From Roseisolibacter agri (GTDB lineage Bacteria > Gemmatimonadota > Gemmatimonadetes > Gemmatimonadales > Gemmatimonadaceae), in contig NZ_BRXS01000003.1 in the NCBI RefSeq assembly GCF_030159095.1, forward strand, positions 743,250 through 807,249: a DNA stretch of 64,000 bases, written 5' to 3'. The position numbers and the translations under genes are program-made. Positions 25,052 through 33,933 of the stretch are shown piece after piece (positions within the stretch are counted from its first letter, which is position 1; the number at the start of each line of letters is the position of its first letter). A model generated the notes under the pieces. The model ran no database searches. It saw only the letters and a list, made by a program, of their open reading frames with translations, and was not told the origin of the DNA.

Positions 25052-25564
25052 ATGCCTCGCCATCCCTCGCCGTCACCCATGGCCGACCCCCCGCTCGACG
25101 GGCTCGACGACGTGCTCCATCTCGTCGCCGCCGCGAACGCGGCGCGCCGCGCGGGCGCGCACGACGACGAGGCCGAGCGACGCCTGGAGCTGCGCTTCGG
25201 GACGAGCCGCACGCTGGCCGTCTATGGCACGCTCGCGCCGGGCCGCTCCAACCATCACGTCGTCGCGCCGCTGGGCGGCACATGGACGCACGGGGTGGTC
25301 GAGGGCGACCTCTTCCCGGTCGGCTGGGGCGCGATCCAGGGCTATCCCGCGTTCCTGCCACGCAGCGGCGGGCCCGACGTCGCGGTGCACGTGCTGACGT
25401 CGCCGCGGCTGCCGCACGCGTGGCCGGAGCTCGACCGCTTCGAGGGCGCGGAGTACCGGCGCCTCCTGATCCCGGTGTACGAGCCGGACACGGCGAGTGC
25501 GCGGCGGCTGTCCACCGTCGCCAACCTCTACGCCGCGGCGGACGCGGCGCCGGAGACGCCATGA
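25052..25564 (+). CDS. Gamma-glutamylcyclotransferase (AIG2-like) family protein
   Basis: A 170-residue protein. An N-terminal helical segment of about 55 residues precedes the GGCT fold (TLAVYGTLAPGRSNHHVVAP, VVEGDLFPVGWGAIQGYPAF, WPELDRFEGAEYRRLLIPVY). YGTLAPG is the substrate-cradle motif, and the Glu in FEGAEY is the likely catalytic residue. It may cyclise gamma-glutamyl amines. Starts at 25052 or 25079 are both possible. The stop overlaps the next ATG. Confidence 0.84.
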   Translation: MPRHPSPSPMADPPLDGLDDVLHLVAAANAARRAGAHDDEAERRLELRFGTSRTLAVYGTLAPGRSNHHVVAPLGGTWTHGVVEGDLFPVGWGAIQGYPAFLPRSGGPDVAVHVLTSPRLPHAWPELDRFEGAEYRRLLIPVYEPDTASARRLSTVANLYAAADAAPETP

Positions 25565-26073
25565 CGACGCGCGTGCGCGCCGCGGCGGCGGCCGACCGGG
25601 ATGCGATCGTCGCGCTCGTCCCGCGCCTGCGCGCGTTCGGCGCGGCGCCGCTGCGGCCGCCCGAGGCGCTGGACCGCGCGGAGCGCGAGACGCTCGAGCG
25701 CGCGCTCGCCGCCAACGCGCCCGACGCCGCGCTCCTCGTCGCGGAGGTCGAAGGGCTCGGCGTCGCGGGCGTGGCGTACGCGCACGGCGCGACCGACTAC
25801 TTCACGGGCGAGCCTCACGCGCACCTCGGCATCCTCGCGGTGGCGGAGGCGGCCGAGGGGCGCGGCGTGGGCCGCGCGCTGCTGGAGGCGGTGGATGCGT
25901 GGGCGCGCGCGCAGGGCCACCGCTACGTGACGCTGAACGTCTTCGCGACCAACGCGCGGGCGCGCGCCGTGTACGAGCGCGCGGGCTACGCGCAGGACAC
26001 GCTGCGCTACTACAAGGAGCTCGCGCCGCACGCGCCACCCGCGCCACCCGCGTCGGATGCGTCGCACGGCTGA
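25561..26073 (+). CDS. GNAT-family N-acetyltransferase
   Basis: A 170-residue GNAT protein (AAADRDAIVALVPRLRAFGA, VAEVEGLGVAGVAYAHGATD, HLGILAVAEAAEGRGVGRAL, VTLNVFATNARARAVYERAG, YAQDTLRYYKEL). The acetyl-CoA loop is EGRGVGRAL. The acceptor substrate is unknown. It overlaps the GGCT gene (ATGA), suggesting they are co-expressed. The C-terminal Pro/Ala stretch is probably disordered. Confidence 0.88.
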   Translation: MTTRVRAAAAADRDAIVALVPRLRAFGAAPLRPPEALDRAERETLERALAANAPDAALLVAEVEGLGVAGVAYAHGATDYFTGEPHAHLGILAVAEAAEGRGVGRALLEAVDAWARAQGHRYVTLNVFATNARARAVYERAGYAQDTLRYYKELAPHAPPAPPASDASHG

Positions 26074-26164
26074 CGCGCTGGCGGACGTGCAGGGCCCGCC
26101 ATACAATGCCCCTCCCGGCGACCGTCCACTTCCGACGCCCACGATACCGCTAGAGGAGCCGCAC

Positions 26165-26536
26165 ATGGAGCTCGGCGCGTTCTCCGTCAGCCTGACCGTG
26201 AAGGACCTCGAGGCGTCGCGGCGCTTCTACGAGACGCTCGGCTTCATGCCCTTCGCCGGCGACCAGGCGCAGGGCTGGCTGATCCTGAAGAACGGCGCGC
26301 ACGTCATCGGCCTGTTCCAGGGGATGTTCGAGCGGAACATGCTCACCTTCAACCCGGGCTGGGACCAGAACGCGCAGCCGGTGGGCGCGTTCACCGACGT
26401 GCGCGAGCTGCAGCGGCGGCTGAAGGCGCGGGGCGTGCCGCTCGTGAGCGAGGCCGACGAGAGCACGACCGGCCCCGCGAGCTTCGTCGTCGTCGATCCC
26501 GACGGCAACCCGATCCTCGTCGACCAGCACGTATGA
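26165..26536 (+). CDS. VOC-family protein
   Basis: A 123-residue single-module VOC protein (FSVSLTVKDLEASRRFYETL, GWLILKNGAHVIGLFQGMF, VGAFTDVRELQRRLKARGVP, SFVVVDPDGNPILVDQHV). The C-terminal metal ligand of typical glyoxalases is weak (the strand ends ILVDQHV). The start at 26165 follows AGAGGAGCC. It overlaps the next gene (ATGA at 26533). Confidence 0.86.
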   Translation: MELGAFSVSLTVKDLEASRRFYETLGFMPFAGDQAQGWLILKNGAHVIGLFQGMFERNMLTFNPGWDQNAQPVGAFTDVRELQRRLKARGVPLVSEADESTTGPASFVVVDPDGNPILVDQHV

Positions 26537-27177
26537 CGCGATCGAAGTCGATGCGCCGCATCCTCACGCACGCGCTCGCACTCACCACGCTCGCCACGGC
26601 GTGCGCCGGCCGCTCGTCCGCCACGCGCGCGGACGACGGCTGGATCCCGCTCTTCGACGGGCGCACGCTCGCGGGTTGGCGCGCGAGCGAGAACCCCGCG
26701 ACGTTCCGCGTCGAGGACGGCATGATCGTCGTGCACGGGCCGCGCGCGCACCTGTTCTACGACGGGCCGGTGCTGGGGCACGACTTCCGCGACTTCGAGC
26801 TGCGCGCGGAGGTGATGACGCGCCCCGGCGCGAACTCGGGCATCTACCTCCGCACGCGCTTCCAGCCCACCGACTGGCCGTCGCAGGGCTACGAGGTGCA
26901 GGTCAACAACTCGCACACCGACTGGCGGCGCACGGGCAGCCTGTACGCGGTGCAGGACGTCCGCGAGTCGGAGCGCGACGGCGAGTGGTTCACGGTGCGC
27001 GCGATCGTGCGCGGGCGGCGCGTGCAGGTGATGGTGAACGACCGCCAGACGGTGGACTACACCGAGCCCGCCGACTCTGCGACGCGGCTCACCGGCGGCA
27101 CCATCGCGCTGCAGGGCCACGACCCGGCGAGCGAGGTGCGCTACCGCAACATCCGCATCCGGCCGCTCGGGCCCTGA
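26533..27177 (+). CDS. DUF1080 (3-keto-disaccharide hydrolase-type) lipoprotein
   Basis: A 214-residue protein with a lipoprotein signal (THALALTTLATACAGR, lipobox near LATAC). The DUF1080 concanavalin-like domain is evident: GWIPLFDGRTLAGWRASENP, FRDFELRAEVMTRPGANSGI, YLRTRFQPTDWPSQGYEVQV, TVDYTEPADSATRLTGG and EVRYRNIRIRPLGP. Members bind or cleave carbohydrates, notably 3-keto-sugars. It is probably anchored in the periplasm. The gene overlaps the VOC gene upstream. Confidence 0.88.
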   Translation: MTRSKSMRRILTHALALTTLATACAGRSSATRADDGWIPLFDGRTLAGWRASENPATFRVEDGMIVVHGPRAHLFYDGPVLGHDFRDFELRAEVMTRPGANSGIYLRTRFQPTDWPSQGYEVQVNNSHTDWRRTGSLYAVQDVRESERDGEWFTVRAIVRGRRVQVMVNDRQTVDYTEPADSATRLTGGTIALQGHDPASEVRYRNIRIRPLGP

Positions 27178-27200
27178 GCGACCGGCCGCAGGAGGACACG

Positions 27201-27659
27201 ATGACCGACGCCGACCACGACGCGCCCCTGCTCGCGGGCGCCGAGCTCGATCACGTGGAGGTGTTCGTCCCCGATCGCGCGGCGGCCGCCGCGTGGTACG
27301 CGCGCGTCCTCGGCCTGCGCCCGATCGCACGGTGGGCCCACTGGGCGACGCCGCGCGGCCCGCTGATGCTCGGCGCCGGCGGCGCGATGATCGCGCTGTT
27401 CGAGCGGACGCCGTGCGCCGCGCGCGACGGCGTGGAGCATCATCGGGTGGCGCTCCGCGTGGGCGCGGCGGCGTTCCGCGCGTTCGTCGCGCGGGCGGCG
27501 TCGGGGCCCGTGTACGATGCGGCGGGCGCGCCGCTGGCCGAGCTGACACCGGTCGACCACGGCCAGGCCCACTCGGTCTACTTCTGCGATCCGTGGGGCA
27601 ACCGCTGCGAGGTCACGACGTACGAGCCGCAGGAGTCGCGACCGGATTCCCAGGAGTAG
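27201..27659 (+). CDS. VOC-family protein
   Basis: A 152-residue VOC protein (LDHVEVFVPDRAAAAAWYAR, VLGLRPIARWAHWATPRGPL, MIALFERTPCAARDGVEHHR, VYFCDPWGNRCEVTTYEP). Metal-ligand candidates are His in LDHVEV, His in VEHHRVAL and Glu in CEVTTYE, so this copy keeps a plausible metal site. The ATG at 27201 follows GGAGGACACG. It is followed by a type A repeat. Confidence 0.87.
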   Translation: MTDADHDAPLLAGAELDHVEVFVPDRAAAAAWYARVLGLRPIARWAHWATPRGPLMLGAGGAMIALFERTPCAARDGVEHHRVALRVGAAAFRAFVARAASGPVYDAAGAPLAELTPVDHGQAHSVYFCDPWGNRCEVTTYEPQESRPDSQE

Positions 27660-27660
27660 C

Positions 27661-27818
27661 CCGAGCCGGGAACGGCATTGGAAAGGATGAAGATCGGACA
27701 AGATCTGATCACGACGGATGCTCCGCGTCGGGCGACGTTCGTCGCCGCCACACGGATCATCGGCGGTCATCCGATCTTCTCGGACTTTCATCCTTGCTGC
27801 CGTTGCAGTTCGGGTCCG
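27661..27818. repeat. Dispersed long hairpin element, type A, copy 4
   Basis: The left arm (GGAACGGCATTGGAAAGGAT, GAAGATCGGACAAGATCTG, ACGACGGATGCTCCGCG) pairs less well than other copies with the right arm (ACGGATCATCGGCGGTCATC, CGATCTTCTCGGACTTTC, ATCCTTGCTGCCGTTGCAG, TTCGGGTCCGG). The loop TCGGGCGACGTTCGTCGCCG is almost the same as in copy 3. It is the last copy in the window and sits between same-strand genes. Confidence 0.82.
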
Positions 27819-27922
27819 GTGCCTCCACGCGGACGGCGACGACGTGCACCTTCCCCGACCACTCGCGCTGAGCTTCCACCTTCGATGCCCTTCGCTTCCT
27901 CGGTCCGCGGGATCTGACGCGC

Positions 27923-28585
27923 ATGCGCCTGCTCCGCCACACCGTCGGCGCCTGCCTCGCCGCGACGCTCGGCTGCCGCGCGTCGGAGACGCCGCCGACG
28001 CCCGACACCGCGCGCCACGACCCGTCCGCACTCACCGTCGCGCTGGTCGACTCGGTCCCGTACGAGAACGAGCTGACGAACGGCTTCCTGCGGCGCGTCG
28101 AGGTGCGAACGCCCGCCCACACCGACACGCTGCTCGGCATCCTCGTCGACGCGCGGCCGGTGGTCCTCGGCGACAGCGTCGTCCACGGGATCCGGGCCGA
28201 GGAGAACCTGTTCGTGGAGCTGTTCACGTACGACGCGCGGACGCGGCGGACGCGGACCTTCCCCACGCCCGCCGACTGGGTGCCGCACGCGGTGCCGAAG
28301 CTCGCGCCCGACGGCCGGCACGTCGCCTACCTCGCGCAGGACGCCCAGGGGCAGGGCCACGGCGCGGTGGCGACGGTGCCCGACGGCCGCGTCGTCTACC
28401 GCGGGCCGCCGGCCACCATGCTGGAGACCGACGCCGGCGTGGACGCGATCACCTGGACCGACGCGGACCGCTTCGAGATCCGCATCGACCTCACCTACCA
28501 GGTCGGCGGCACGCAGCGCCTGCGCGGCACCCTGCGGCCGCTCCGGGTCGACGTCGACACCCTGCGCCCACTCCCCGCGCGCTGA
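27923..28585 (+). CDS. Hypothetical lipoprotein, possibly propeller-like
   Basis: A 220-residue protein. The signal HTVGACLAATLGCRASE contains a lipobox (ATLGC). The mature part is beta-rich (ALTVALVDSVPYENELTNGF, LFTYDARTRRTRTFPTPADW, PKLAPDGRHVAYLAQDAQG, AVATVPDGRVVYRGPP), with PDG-turn motifs reminiscent of TolB/WD40-like propeller repeats. It may be a partial propeller. The function is unknown. Confidence 0.7.
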   Translation: MRLLRHTVGACLAATLGCRASETPPTPDTARHDPSALTVALVDSVPYENELTNGFLRRVEVRTPAHTDTLLGILVDARPVVLGDSVVHGIRAEENLFVELFTYDARTRRTRTFPTPADWVPHAVPKLAPDGRHVAYLAQDAQGQGHGAVATVPDGRVVYRGPPATMLETDAGVDAITWTDADRFEIRIDLTYQVGGTQRLRGTLRPLRVDVDTLRPLPAR

Positions 28586-28723
28586 CGCCGCCCGCACATT
28601 GCGAGGCCCGGCCGCCCGCGACGTCGCGGTGACCGGCAGGACGCAACGCTGCGGCACTCTCGTCTGTCCAAGGCGGGCGGTGATGGGCACCGCGGCGCGA
28701 TCGACCCGGACCGAGGAGTGGCA

Positions 28724-31700
28724 GTGCACGTGAAGTCGTGGTGGCAGGACCGGTGGGCCTGGCTGTGCGCGTTCGTCGCGTCGATCCTGCTGGCCGCCGC
28801 GCCGCTGGCGCCGCTGGCCGCGCAGACGGACGTGATCCGCGGACGCGTCACGAACCCCGAGGGGCTGCCGCTCCCCGGCGTGCGCGTGACCGCGACGTCC
28901 ATCCCCGGCAACGTCACGCGCGAGGCGCGCACCAACAACCAGGGGAGCTTCCAGCTCGCGTTCCCCGGCGGGACGGGCGACTACATGATGGGCTACGCGC
29001 TCGTCGGCTACGTCTACCGCCAGTTCCAGGTGAAGCGCCTCGCCGACGAGGCGGTGCTGGTGGCCGACGCGCGCCTCGCCGTCGTGCAGCTCGACACGAT
29101 CGCGGTCGTCGAGGCGGTGCAGCGGCGCGTCTCGCGCAGCGACGCGCAGTCGCGCGACATCGGCGGCACCGAGCAGAGCGTGTCGCTCAGCGTGCTGCCG
29201 CCGGAGCTGCAGGGCGACGTCGCGGCGATGGCGGCGTCGCTCCCCGGCGTGCTCCTCGTCCCGGGCCTCGACGGTGGGCCCGACGGCTTCTCCGTGCTCG
29301 GACTCGGCGCCGACCAGAGCAACGTCACGCTCAACGGGCTGCCCGTCGGCGCGAACGGCCTCCCGCGCGACGCGAACATCTCCAGCACGCTCACCACGTC
29401 GCCCTACGACGTGTCGCGCGGCGGTTTCAGCGGCGGGAACTTCAACATCCGCTCGGGCGGCGGCTCGAACTTCCGCAACCGCGGCCTGAGTCTCGTGGTC
29501 AACGCGCCGCAGCTGCAGTGGACGGACCGCGCCGCCAACGCCCTCGGCACCCGCTACACGAACGTGTCGCTCGGCGGCGTCCTCTCCGGGCCCATCAGGC
29601 CGAGCAAGGCGTTCTACAACGTGTCGTACCAGCTGGGCCGGAACGCGCGCGACAACCAGACGCTGCTCGGCACGAGCGCGCTGGGGCTGCGCACCGCGGG
29701 CGTGGCGTCGGACTCGGTGACGCGCTTCGTCGACATCCTGGGGCGGCGCGGCGTGCCGGTGGGCGGCGGGCCGTCGCACGCGCAGCGCGTGAGCGACAAC
29801 GGCACCTTCCTCGCCAGCGTGGACGTGTCGCCGCCCGGGTCGTCCAGCGGGCAGTCGTTCGGCTTCACGGTGAACGGGAACTGGGGGCGGCAGAGTCCCA
29901 TCGGCGGCGGCGCGACGCAGCTCGCGTCGGCCAGCGGCGACCGCTTCAACTGGGGCGGCGGCCTGCAGGCGCGGCACAGCGGCTACGTGAAGATGCTCCT
30001 GAGCGAGTCGTCGGTCGGCGTCACGACGTCGCGCACCCACGGCGATCCGTACGTCGACCTGCCGGCGGGCCGCGTGCGCGTGAACTCGGTGTTCGCCGAC
30101 GGCGAGAGCGGCGTGCAGAGCCTGACCTTCGGCGGCAATCAGGGCCTCAGCTCCCGCTCGCGGTCATTCGGCGGCGCGCTGAAGAACGATCTGTCGTGGT
30201 TCGACGACGCGAACAGGCACCGCCTGAAGCTGACGTCGGAGCTGCAGTACAGCGGCAGCACGCAGGACCCGTCGTCCAACCTGCTCGGCACCTTCACGTT
30301 CAACTCGCTCGAGGACCTGGAGGCGGGGCGCCCGGCGTCGTTCAGCCGCACGCTCACCGCGCGCCAGCGGAACACGGGCCAGGTCACCGGCTCGCTCGCG
30401 ATCGGCGACGCGTACCGCCGCACGCCGGACCTGCAGCTGCAGTACGGCGTGCGCGTGGACGCCAGCCGCTTCCTCCAGACGCCCGCGTTCAACCCGGCGG
30501 TCGAGCGCGCGTTCGGGCGCCGCAACGACCGCGTGCCGATGCCCGTCGGCGTCAGCCCGCGCGTCGGCTTCTCGTGGACGCTCGGCAACGCGCAGGAGCT
30601 GGACGAGTTCTTCGGCGCCGCGCGGCGTCCGCGCGCGGTGCTGCGCGGTGGGCTCGGCGTCTTCACGAACGCGACCAACGCCGGCATCGTCGGCGGGGCG
30701 CTCGACAACACGGGGCTCCCGAGCGGCACGCAGCAGATCGTGTGCGTGGGCGAGGCCGTGCCGACGCCCGACTGGGCCGCGTACGCCACCGATCCGTCGC
30801 GCATCCCCGACCGGTGCGCGGACCCCTCGCAGGGCTCGGGGCAAGCTGGCGGCTCCGTGTTCTCGGACGCGCGGCCGAACGTCACGCTCGTCTCGCCCGA
30901 CTACCGGCCGTCGCGGTCCGTGCGCTCGAACCTCGGCTGGAACGGCAGCATCCTGGACGCGCGCTTCAACGCGAACGTCGAGGCGACGTACGCGATCAAC
31001 CTGCGGCAGCAGCGCTCCGTGGACCTGAACTTCGCGCCCGTCGAGCGCTTCACGCTGGACGGCGAGGGGCGGCCGGTGTTCGTCGCGCCGACGAGCATCG
31101 TCGCCACCACGGGCGCCATCGCCTCGCGCGATGCCCGCGTGTCGCCGGAGTTCGCGCGCGTCACCGAGCTGCGATCCGACCTGCAGTCGCGCACCGCGCA
31201 GCTGAGCCTCCGCCTCTCCCCCATCCAGCGCGGGCCGAGCCGGTTCGGGTGGAGCGCGGCGTACACGTTCTCGCACGTGCGCGAGCAGGTGTCCGGCTTC
31301 TCGAGCACCGCCGGCAACCCGCTCGACGTCGTGTGGGCGCGCGCGGCGCAGGGGCCACACCAGATCAACTACAACCTGCGCTACACCTTCTTCGACGCGG
31401 TGCAGGTGAACTGGAACGGCGCGTTCGTGTCGGGGAGCGCGTACACGCCGACCATCGCCGGCGACGTGAACGGCGACGGCTACTCCAACGACCGCGCGTT
31501 CGTGTACGACCAATCAGCCGCCGATCCCGCGCTCGCCGCGGGGATGCGCGACCTGCTGGCGCACACGTCGCCGGCCGCGCGCGAGTGCCTCCTGCGGCAG
31601 GCCGGCCGCATCGCCGCGCGCAACAGCTGCCGCGGGCCGTGGAGCTCCACCGCGTCGCTCAACATCACGGTGGACCGCGCGAAGTTCCGACTGCCGCAGC

Positions 31701-32449
31701 GCACCTCGGCGTCGTTCGCGCTCAGCAACCCGCTCGGCGCCGCCGACCTGCTGCTGAATGGATCGGGGAGCCTGCGCGGCTGGGGGCAGAACGCGACGCC
31801 CGACCAGGCGCTGCTCTACGTGCGCGGCTTCGATCCCGCCACGCAGCGCTACCGCTACGAGGTGAACCAGCGCTTCGGCGCGTCGCGGCCGCAGCTCCTC
31901 ACGCTGCGCTCGCCGGTGACGCTGACGGCGTCGGTGAAGATCGACCTCGGCCCCGTGCGCGAGCGGCAGAACCTCCAGCAGCAGCTCGGCACCGGGCGCA
32001 CGCGGCCGGGCTCGCGGTTCCCGGAGTCGTTCTTCCGCAATGTCGGCCCGTCCGGCCTCACGAACCCGATGGCGACGATCCTCCGCCAGCAGGACTCGCT
32101 GCGCCTGACGGCGCTGCAGGCGGACAGCCTCGCCGCGATGAACCGCCGCTACACGTACCGCTCGGACTCGCTGTGGGCGCCGGTGGCGCGCCACTTCGCG
32201 GCGCTCCCGACGCGCTTCGACGAGGACGACGCGTACGACCGCTACGCGCGGGCCCGCCGCGCGCAGCTCGACATGCTGGCGCGCGTCGGGCCGGCGATCC
32301 GCGCGCTGCTCACGCCGGCGCAGCGCCGCAAGCTGCCGGCCTCCGTGCTGACCGTGCTCGACCCGCGCTACCTCGACGCCATCCGCAACGGCATCGGCAT
32401 CTACGTCGGCGCCGGCAGCCTCGTGACGGGGGGAGGAGGCGGCTTCTGA
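28724..32449 (+). CDS. TonB-dependent receptor with carboxypeptidase-regulatory domain and helical C-terminal tail
   Basis: About 1240 residues. Signal peptide (LCAFVASILLAAAPLAPLAA); regulatory-like beta-sandwich (IRGRVTNPEGLPLPGVRVTA); plug (LPGVLLVPGLDGGPDGFSVL, QSNVTLNGLPVG); then a long Oar/SusC-like beta-barrel (SYQLGRNARDNQTLLG, FDAVQVNWNGAFVSGSAYTP). After the barrel about 130 residues are helical and end LLTPAQRRKLPASVLT, like the LTxxQ motif of Spy-type periplasmic proteins. It probably imports large ligands across the outer membrane using TonB. The GTG at 28724 was preferred because GAGGAG lies about 5 nt upstream; 28718 is the alternative. It is coupled to the next gene (TGATG). 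Confidence 0.87.
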   Translation: MHVKSWWQDRWAWLCAFVASILLAAAPLAPLAAQTDVIRGRVTNPEGLPLPGVRVTATSIPGNVTREARTNNQGSFQLAFPGGTGDYMMGYALVGYVYRQFQVKRLADEAVLVADARLAVVQLDTIAVVEAVQRRVSRSDAQSRDIGGTEQSVSLSVLPPELQGDVAAMAASLPGVLLVPGLDGGPDGFSVLGLGADQSNVTLNGLPVGANGLPRDANISSTLTTSPYDVSRGGFSGGNFNIRSGGGSNFRNRGLSLVVNAPQLQWTDRAANALGTRYTNVSLGGVLSGPIRPSKAFYNVSYQLGRNARDNQTLLGTSALGLRTAGVASDSVTRFVDILGRRGVPVGGGPSHAQRVSDNGTFLASVDVSPPGSSSGQSFGFTVNGNWGRQSPIGGGATQLASASGDRFNWGGGLQARHSGYVKMLLSESSVGVTTSRTHGDPYVDLPAGRVRVNSVFADGESGVQSLTFGGNQGLSSRSRSFGGALKNDLSWFDDANRHRLKLTSELQYSGSTQDPSSNLLGTFTFNSLEDLEAGRPASFSRTLTARQRNTGQVTGSLAIGDAYRRTPDLQLQYGVRVDASRFLQTPAFNPAVERAFGRRNDRVPMPVGVSPRVGFSWTLGNAQELDEFFGAARRPRAVLRGGLGVFTNATNAGIVGGALDNTGLPSGTQQIVCVGEAVPTPDWAAYATDPSRIPDRCADPSQGSGQAGGSVFSDARPNVTLVSPDYRPSRSVRSNLGWNGSILDARFNANVEATYAINLRQQRSVDLNFAPVERFTLDGEGRPVFVAPTSIVATTGAIASRDARVSPEFARVTELRSDLQSRTAQLSLRLSPIQRGPSRFGWSAAYTFSHVREQVSGFSSTAGNPLDVVWARAAQGPHQINYNLRYTFFDAVQVNWNGAFVSGSAYTPTIAGDVNGDGYSNDRAFVYDQSAADPALAAGMRDLLAHTSPAARECLLRQAGRIAARNSCRGPWSSTASLNITVDRAKFRLPQRTSASFALSNPLGAADLLLNGSGSLRGWGQNATPDQALLYVRGFDPATQRYRYEVNQRFGASRPQLLTLRSPVTLTASVKIDLGPVRERQNLQQQLGTGRTRPGSRFPESFFRNVGPSGLTNPMATILRQQDSLRLTALQADSLAAMNRRYTYRSDSLWAPVARHFAALPTRFDEDDAYDRYARARRAQLDMLARVGPAIRALLTPAQRRKLPASVLTVLDPRYLDAIRNGIGIYVGAGSLVTGGGGGF

Positions 32450-33933
32450 TGCGCACGCGACTCACGCTGGCCGCGCTGCTGCTCGCCACTTCGGCCGCGC
32501 AGGCGCAGCTGCAGGCCCCTCCGGCGTCGGCTGATTCAGCCACGCGGCCCGCGCTTCCGGGCGGCGTCCCCGTGCGCCGCATCTCCACCGCGTCCGCGGT
32601 CTCCACCGAGCCGCTCGGCGTCATCACGAGCGTGCGCGAGCTGCCCGACGGCCGCGTGCTGCTGAACGACGGCGCGCGGCGCCGGCTGCTGCTGATGGAC
32701 ACGACGCTGAAGACCGTCGGCGTCGTCCTCGACTCGCTGGCCGAGGTGGAGAACACGTACGGGACGCGGCAGGGGACGCTGATCCCGTACCGCGGCGACT
32801 CGACGCTGTTCGTCGACCCGGCGTCGTTCGTGATGCTGGTGCTCGACCCGCAGGGCAAGGTCGCGCGCGTGCGCTCGGTGCCCCGCGTGCAGGACGTGGG
32901 ATGGCTCACGGGCCAGCAGGGCGGATCGTCCGCGTCGGTGGGCGCGGACGCGCGCGGACGGCTCGTGTACCGCATCCCCGCGCGGCCCGCGCGGCCCACG
33001 GTGGCGCCGCCGCGCGGCGTGCCGTGGTTCCCGCAGGAGCCCGACTCGGCGTTCATCGTCGCGATGGACCTCGACACGCGCACGCAGGACACCGTCGGCG
33101 CGATCCGCATCCCGAAGACGTCGTACGTCGTGCGCCGCCAGGGCGACGGCGGCATCAACGTCTTCAACGTCATCAACCCGATGCCGATGACCGACGACTG
33201 GGCCGTGCTCCCGGACGGCTCGGTCGCGTTCGTGCGCGGGATCGACTACCGCATCGACTACCTGAACCCCGACGGGACGCGCACCGCGGGCCCGAAGCTG
33301 CCGTTCGACTGGCAGCGCATGACGGACGCCGACCGCGAGCGGCTGGTGGACTCGGTGAAGAGCGCGCAGCGGCGCTCGGCGGTCGGGAACTACGTGACGT
33401 CGATGATCCGCTGGGTGAACAGCTACGGGAAGGCGTATCCCGCGGGCTTCACGATCCCCGAGGGCTACTCGATGCCGCTCGGCTTCGCGCGCAGCTGGAA
33501 GCTGCCGCCGGGCGCGTCGTTCCCGCAGCGCTACGTGTACGCGTGCGCGGCGGACGAGGAGCCGAAGATGACCGGCACCACGCCGTCGTGCATCCCCGCG
33601 CCGATCGTGGGGGGCGGCGGCAACACGCCGTCGATGCCGACGATGCGCGAGCCGTCGGTGGTGGATCCCGCCGAGCTGCCGAGCTTCCGTCCGCCGTTCG
33701 CGACGAACGCGGTACGCGCGGACGCGGATGGCAACCTGTGGATCCGCCCGACGCTGCCGAAGCCGGTGCCGGGTGGGCCGGTGTACGACGTCGTGGACCG
33801 TAAGGGCGTGCTGGTGGACCGGCTGCAGCTGCCGCCCGGCTATCAGCTGGCGGGCTTCGGGCGCGGGCGCGTCGTCTACCTGTCGATGCGCGACGCGAGC
33901 GGCGTGCACCTGGCGCGGGTGCGGCTGCGCTGA
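32449..33933 (+). CDS. Secreted six-bladed beta-propeller-like protein
   Basis: A 494-residue secreted protein with a signal peptide (LTLAALLLATSAAQAQLQ). NHL/6-bladed propeller-type repeats show turns such as SVRELPDGRVLLNDGARRRL, LMDTTLKTVGVVLDS, WAVLPDGSVAFVRGIDYRID and VRADADGNLWIRPT. A Pro/Gly-rich insertion lies near 380-410 (PSCIPAPIVGGGGNTPSMP). It follows the TonB receptor with a one-base overlap and precedes a coupled lipoprotein, so it may serve as a periplasmic or surface partner. No catalytic residues are recognised. Confidence 0.8.
   Translation: MRTRLTLAALLLATSAAQAQLQAPPASADSATRPALPGGVPVRRISTASAVSTEPLGVITSVRELPDGRVLLNDGARRRLLLMDTTLKTVGVVLDSLAEVENTYGTRQGTLIPYRGDSTLFVDPASFVMLVLDPQGKVARVRSVPRVQDVGWLTGQQGGSSASVGADARGRLVYRIPARPARPTVAPPRGVPWFPQEPDSAFIVAMDLDTRTQDTVGAIRIPKTSYVVRRQGDGGINVFNVINPMPMTDDWAVLPDGSVAFVRGIDYRIDYLNPDGTRTAGPKLPFDWQRMTDADRERLVDSVKSAQRRSAVGNYVTSMIRWVNSYGKAYPAGFTIPEGYSMPLGFARSWKLPPGASFPQRYVYACAADEEPKMTGTTPSCIPAPIVGGGGNTPSMPTMREPSVVDPAELPSFRPPFATNAVRADADGNLWIRPTLPKPVPGGPVYDVVDRKGVLVDRLQLPPGYQLAGFGRGRVVYLSMRDASGVHLARVRLR

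Noticed and set aside
28738..32448. Very long open frame overlapping the TonB receptor gene in another frame
   Set aside because: It is Arg/Ala-rich low-complexity sequence typical of shadow frames in G+C-rich DNA; the receptor frame has clear domains.
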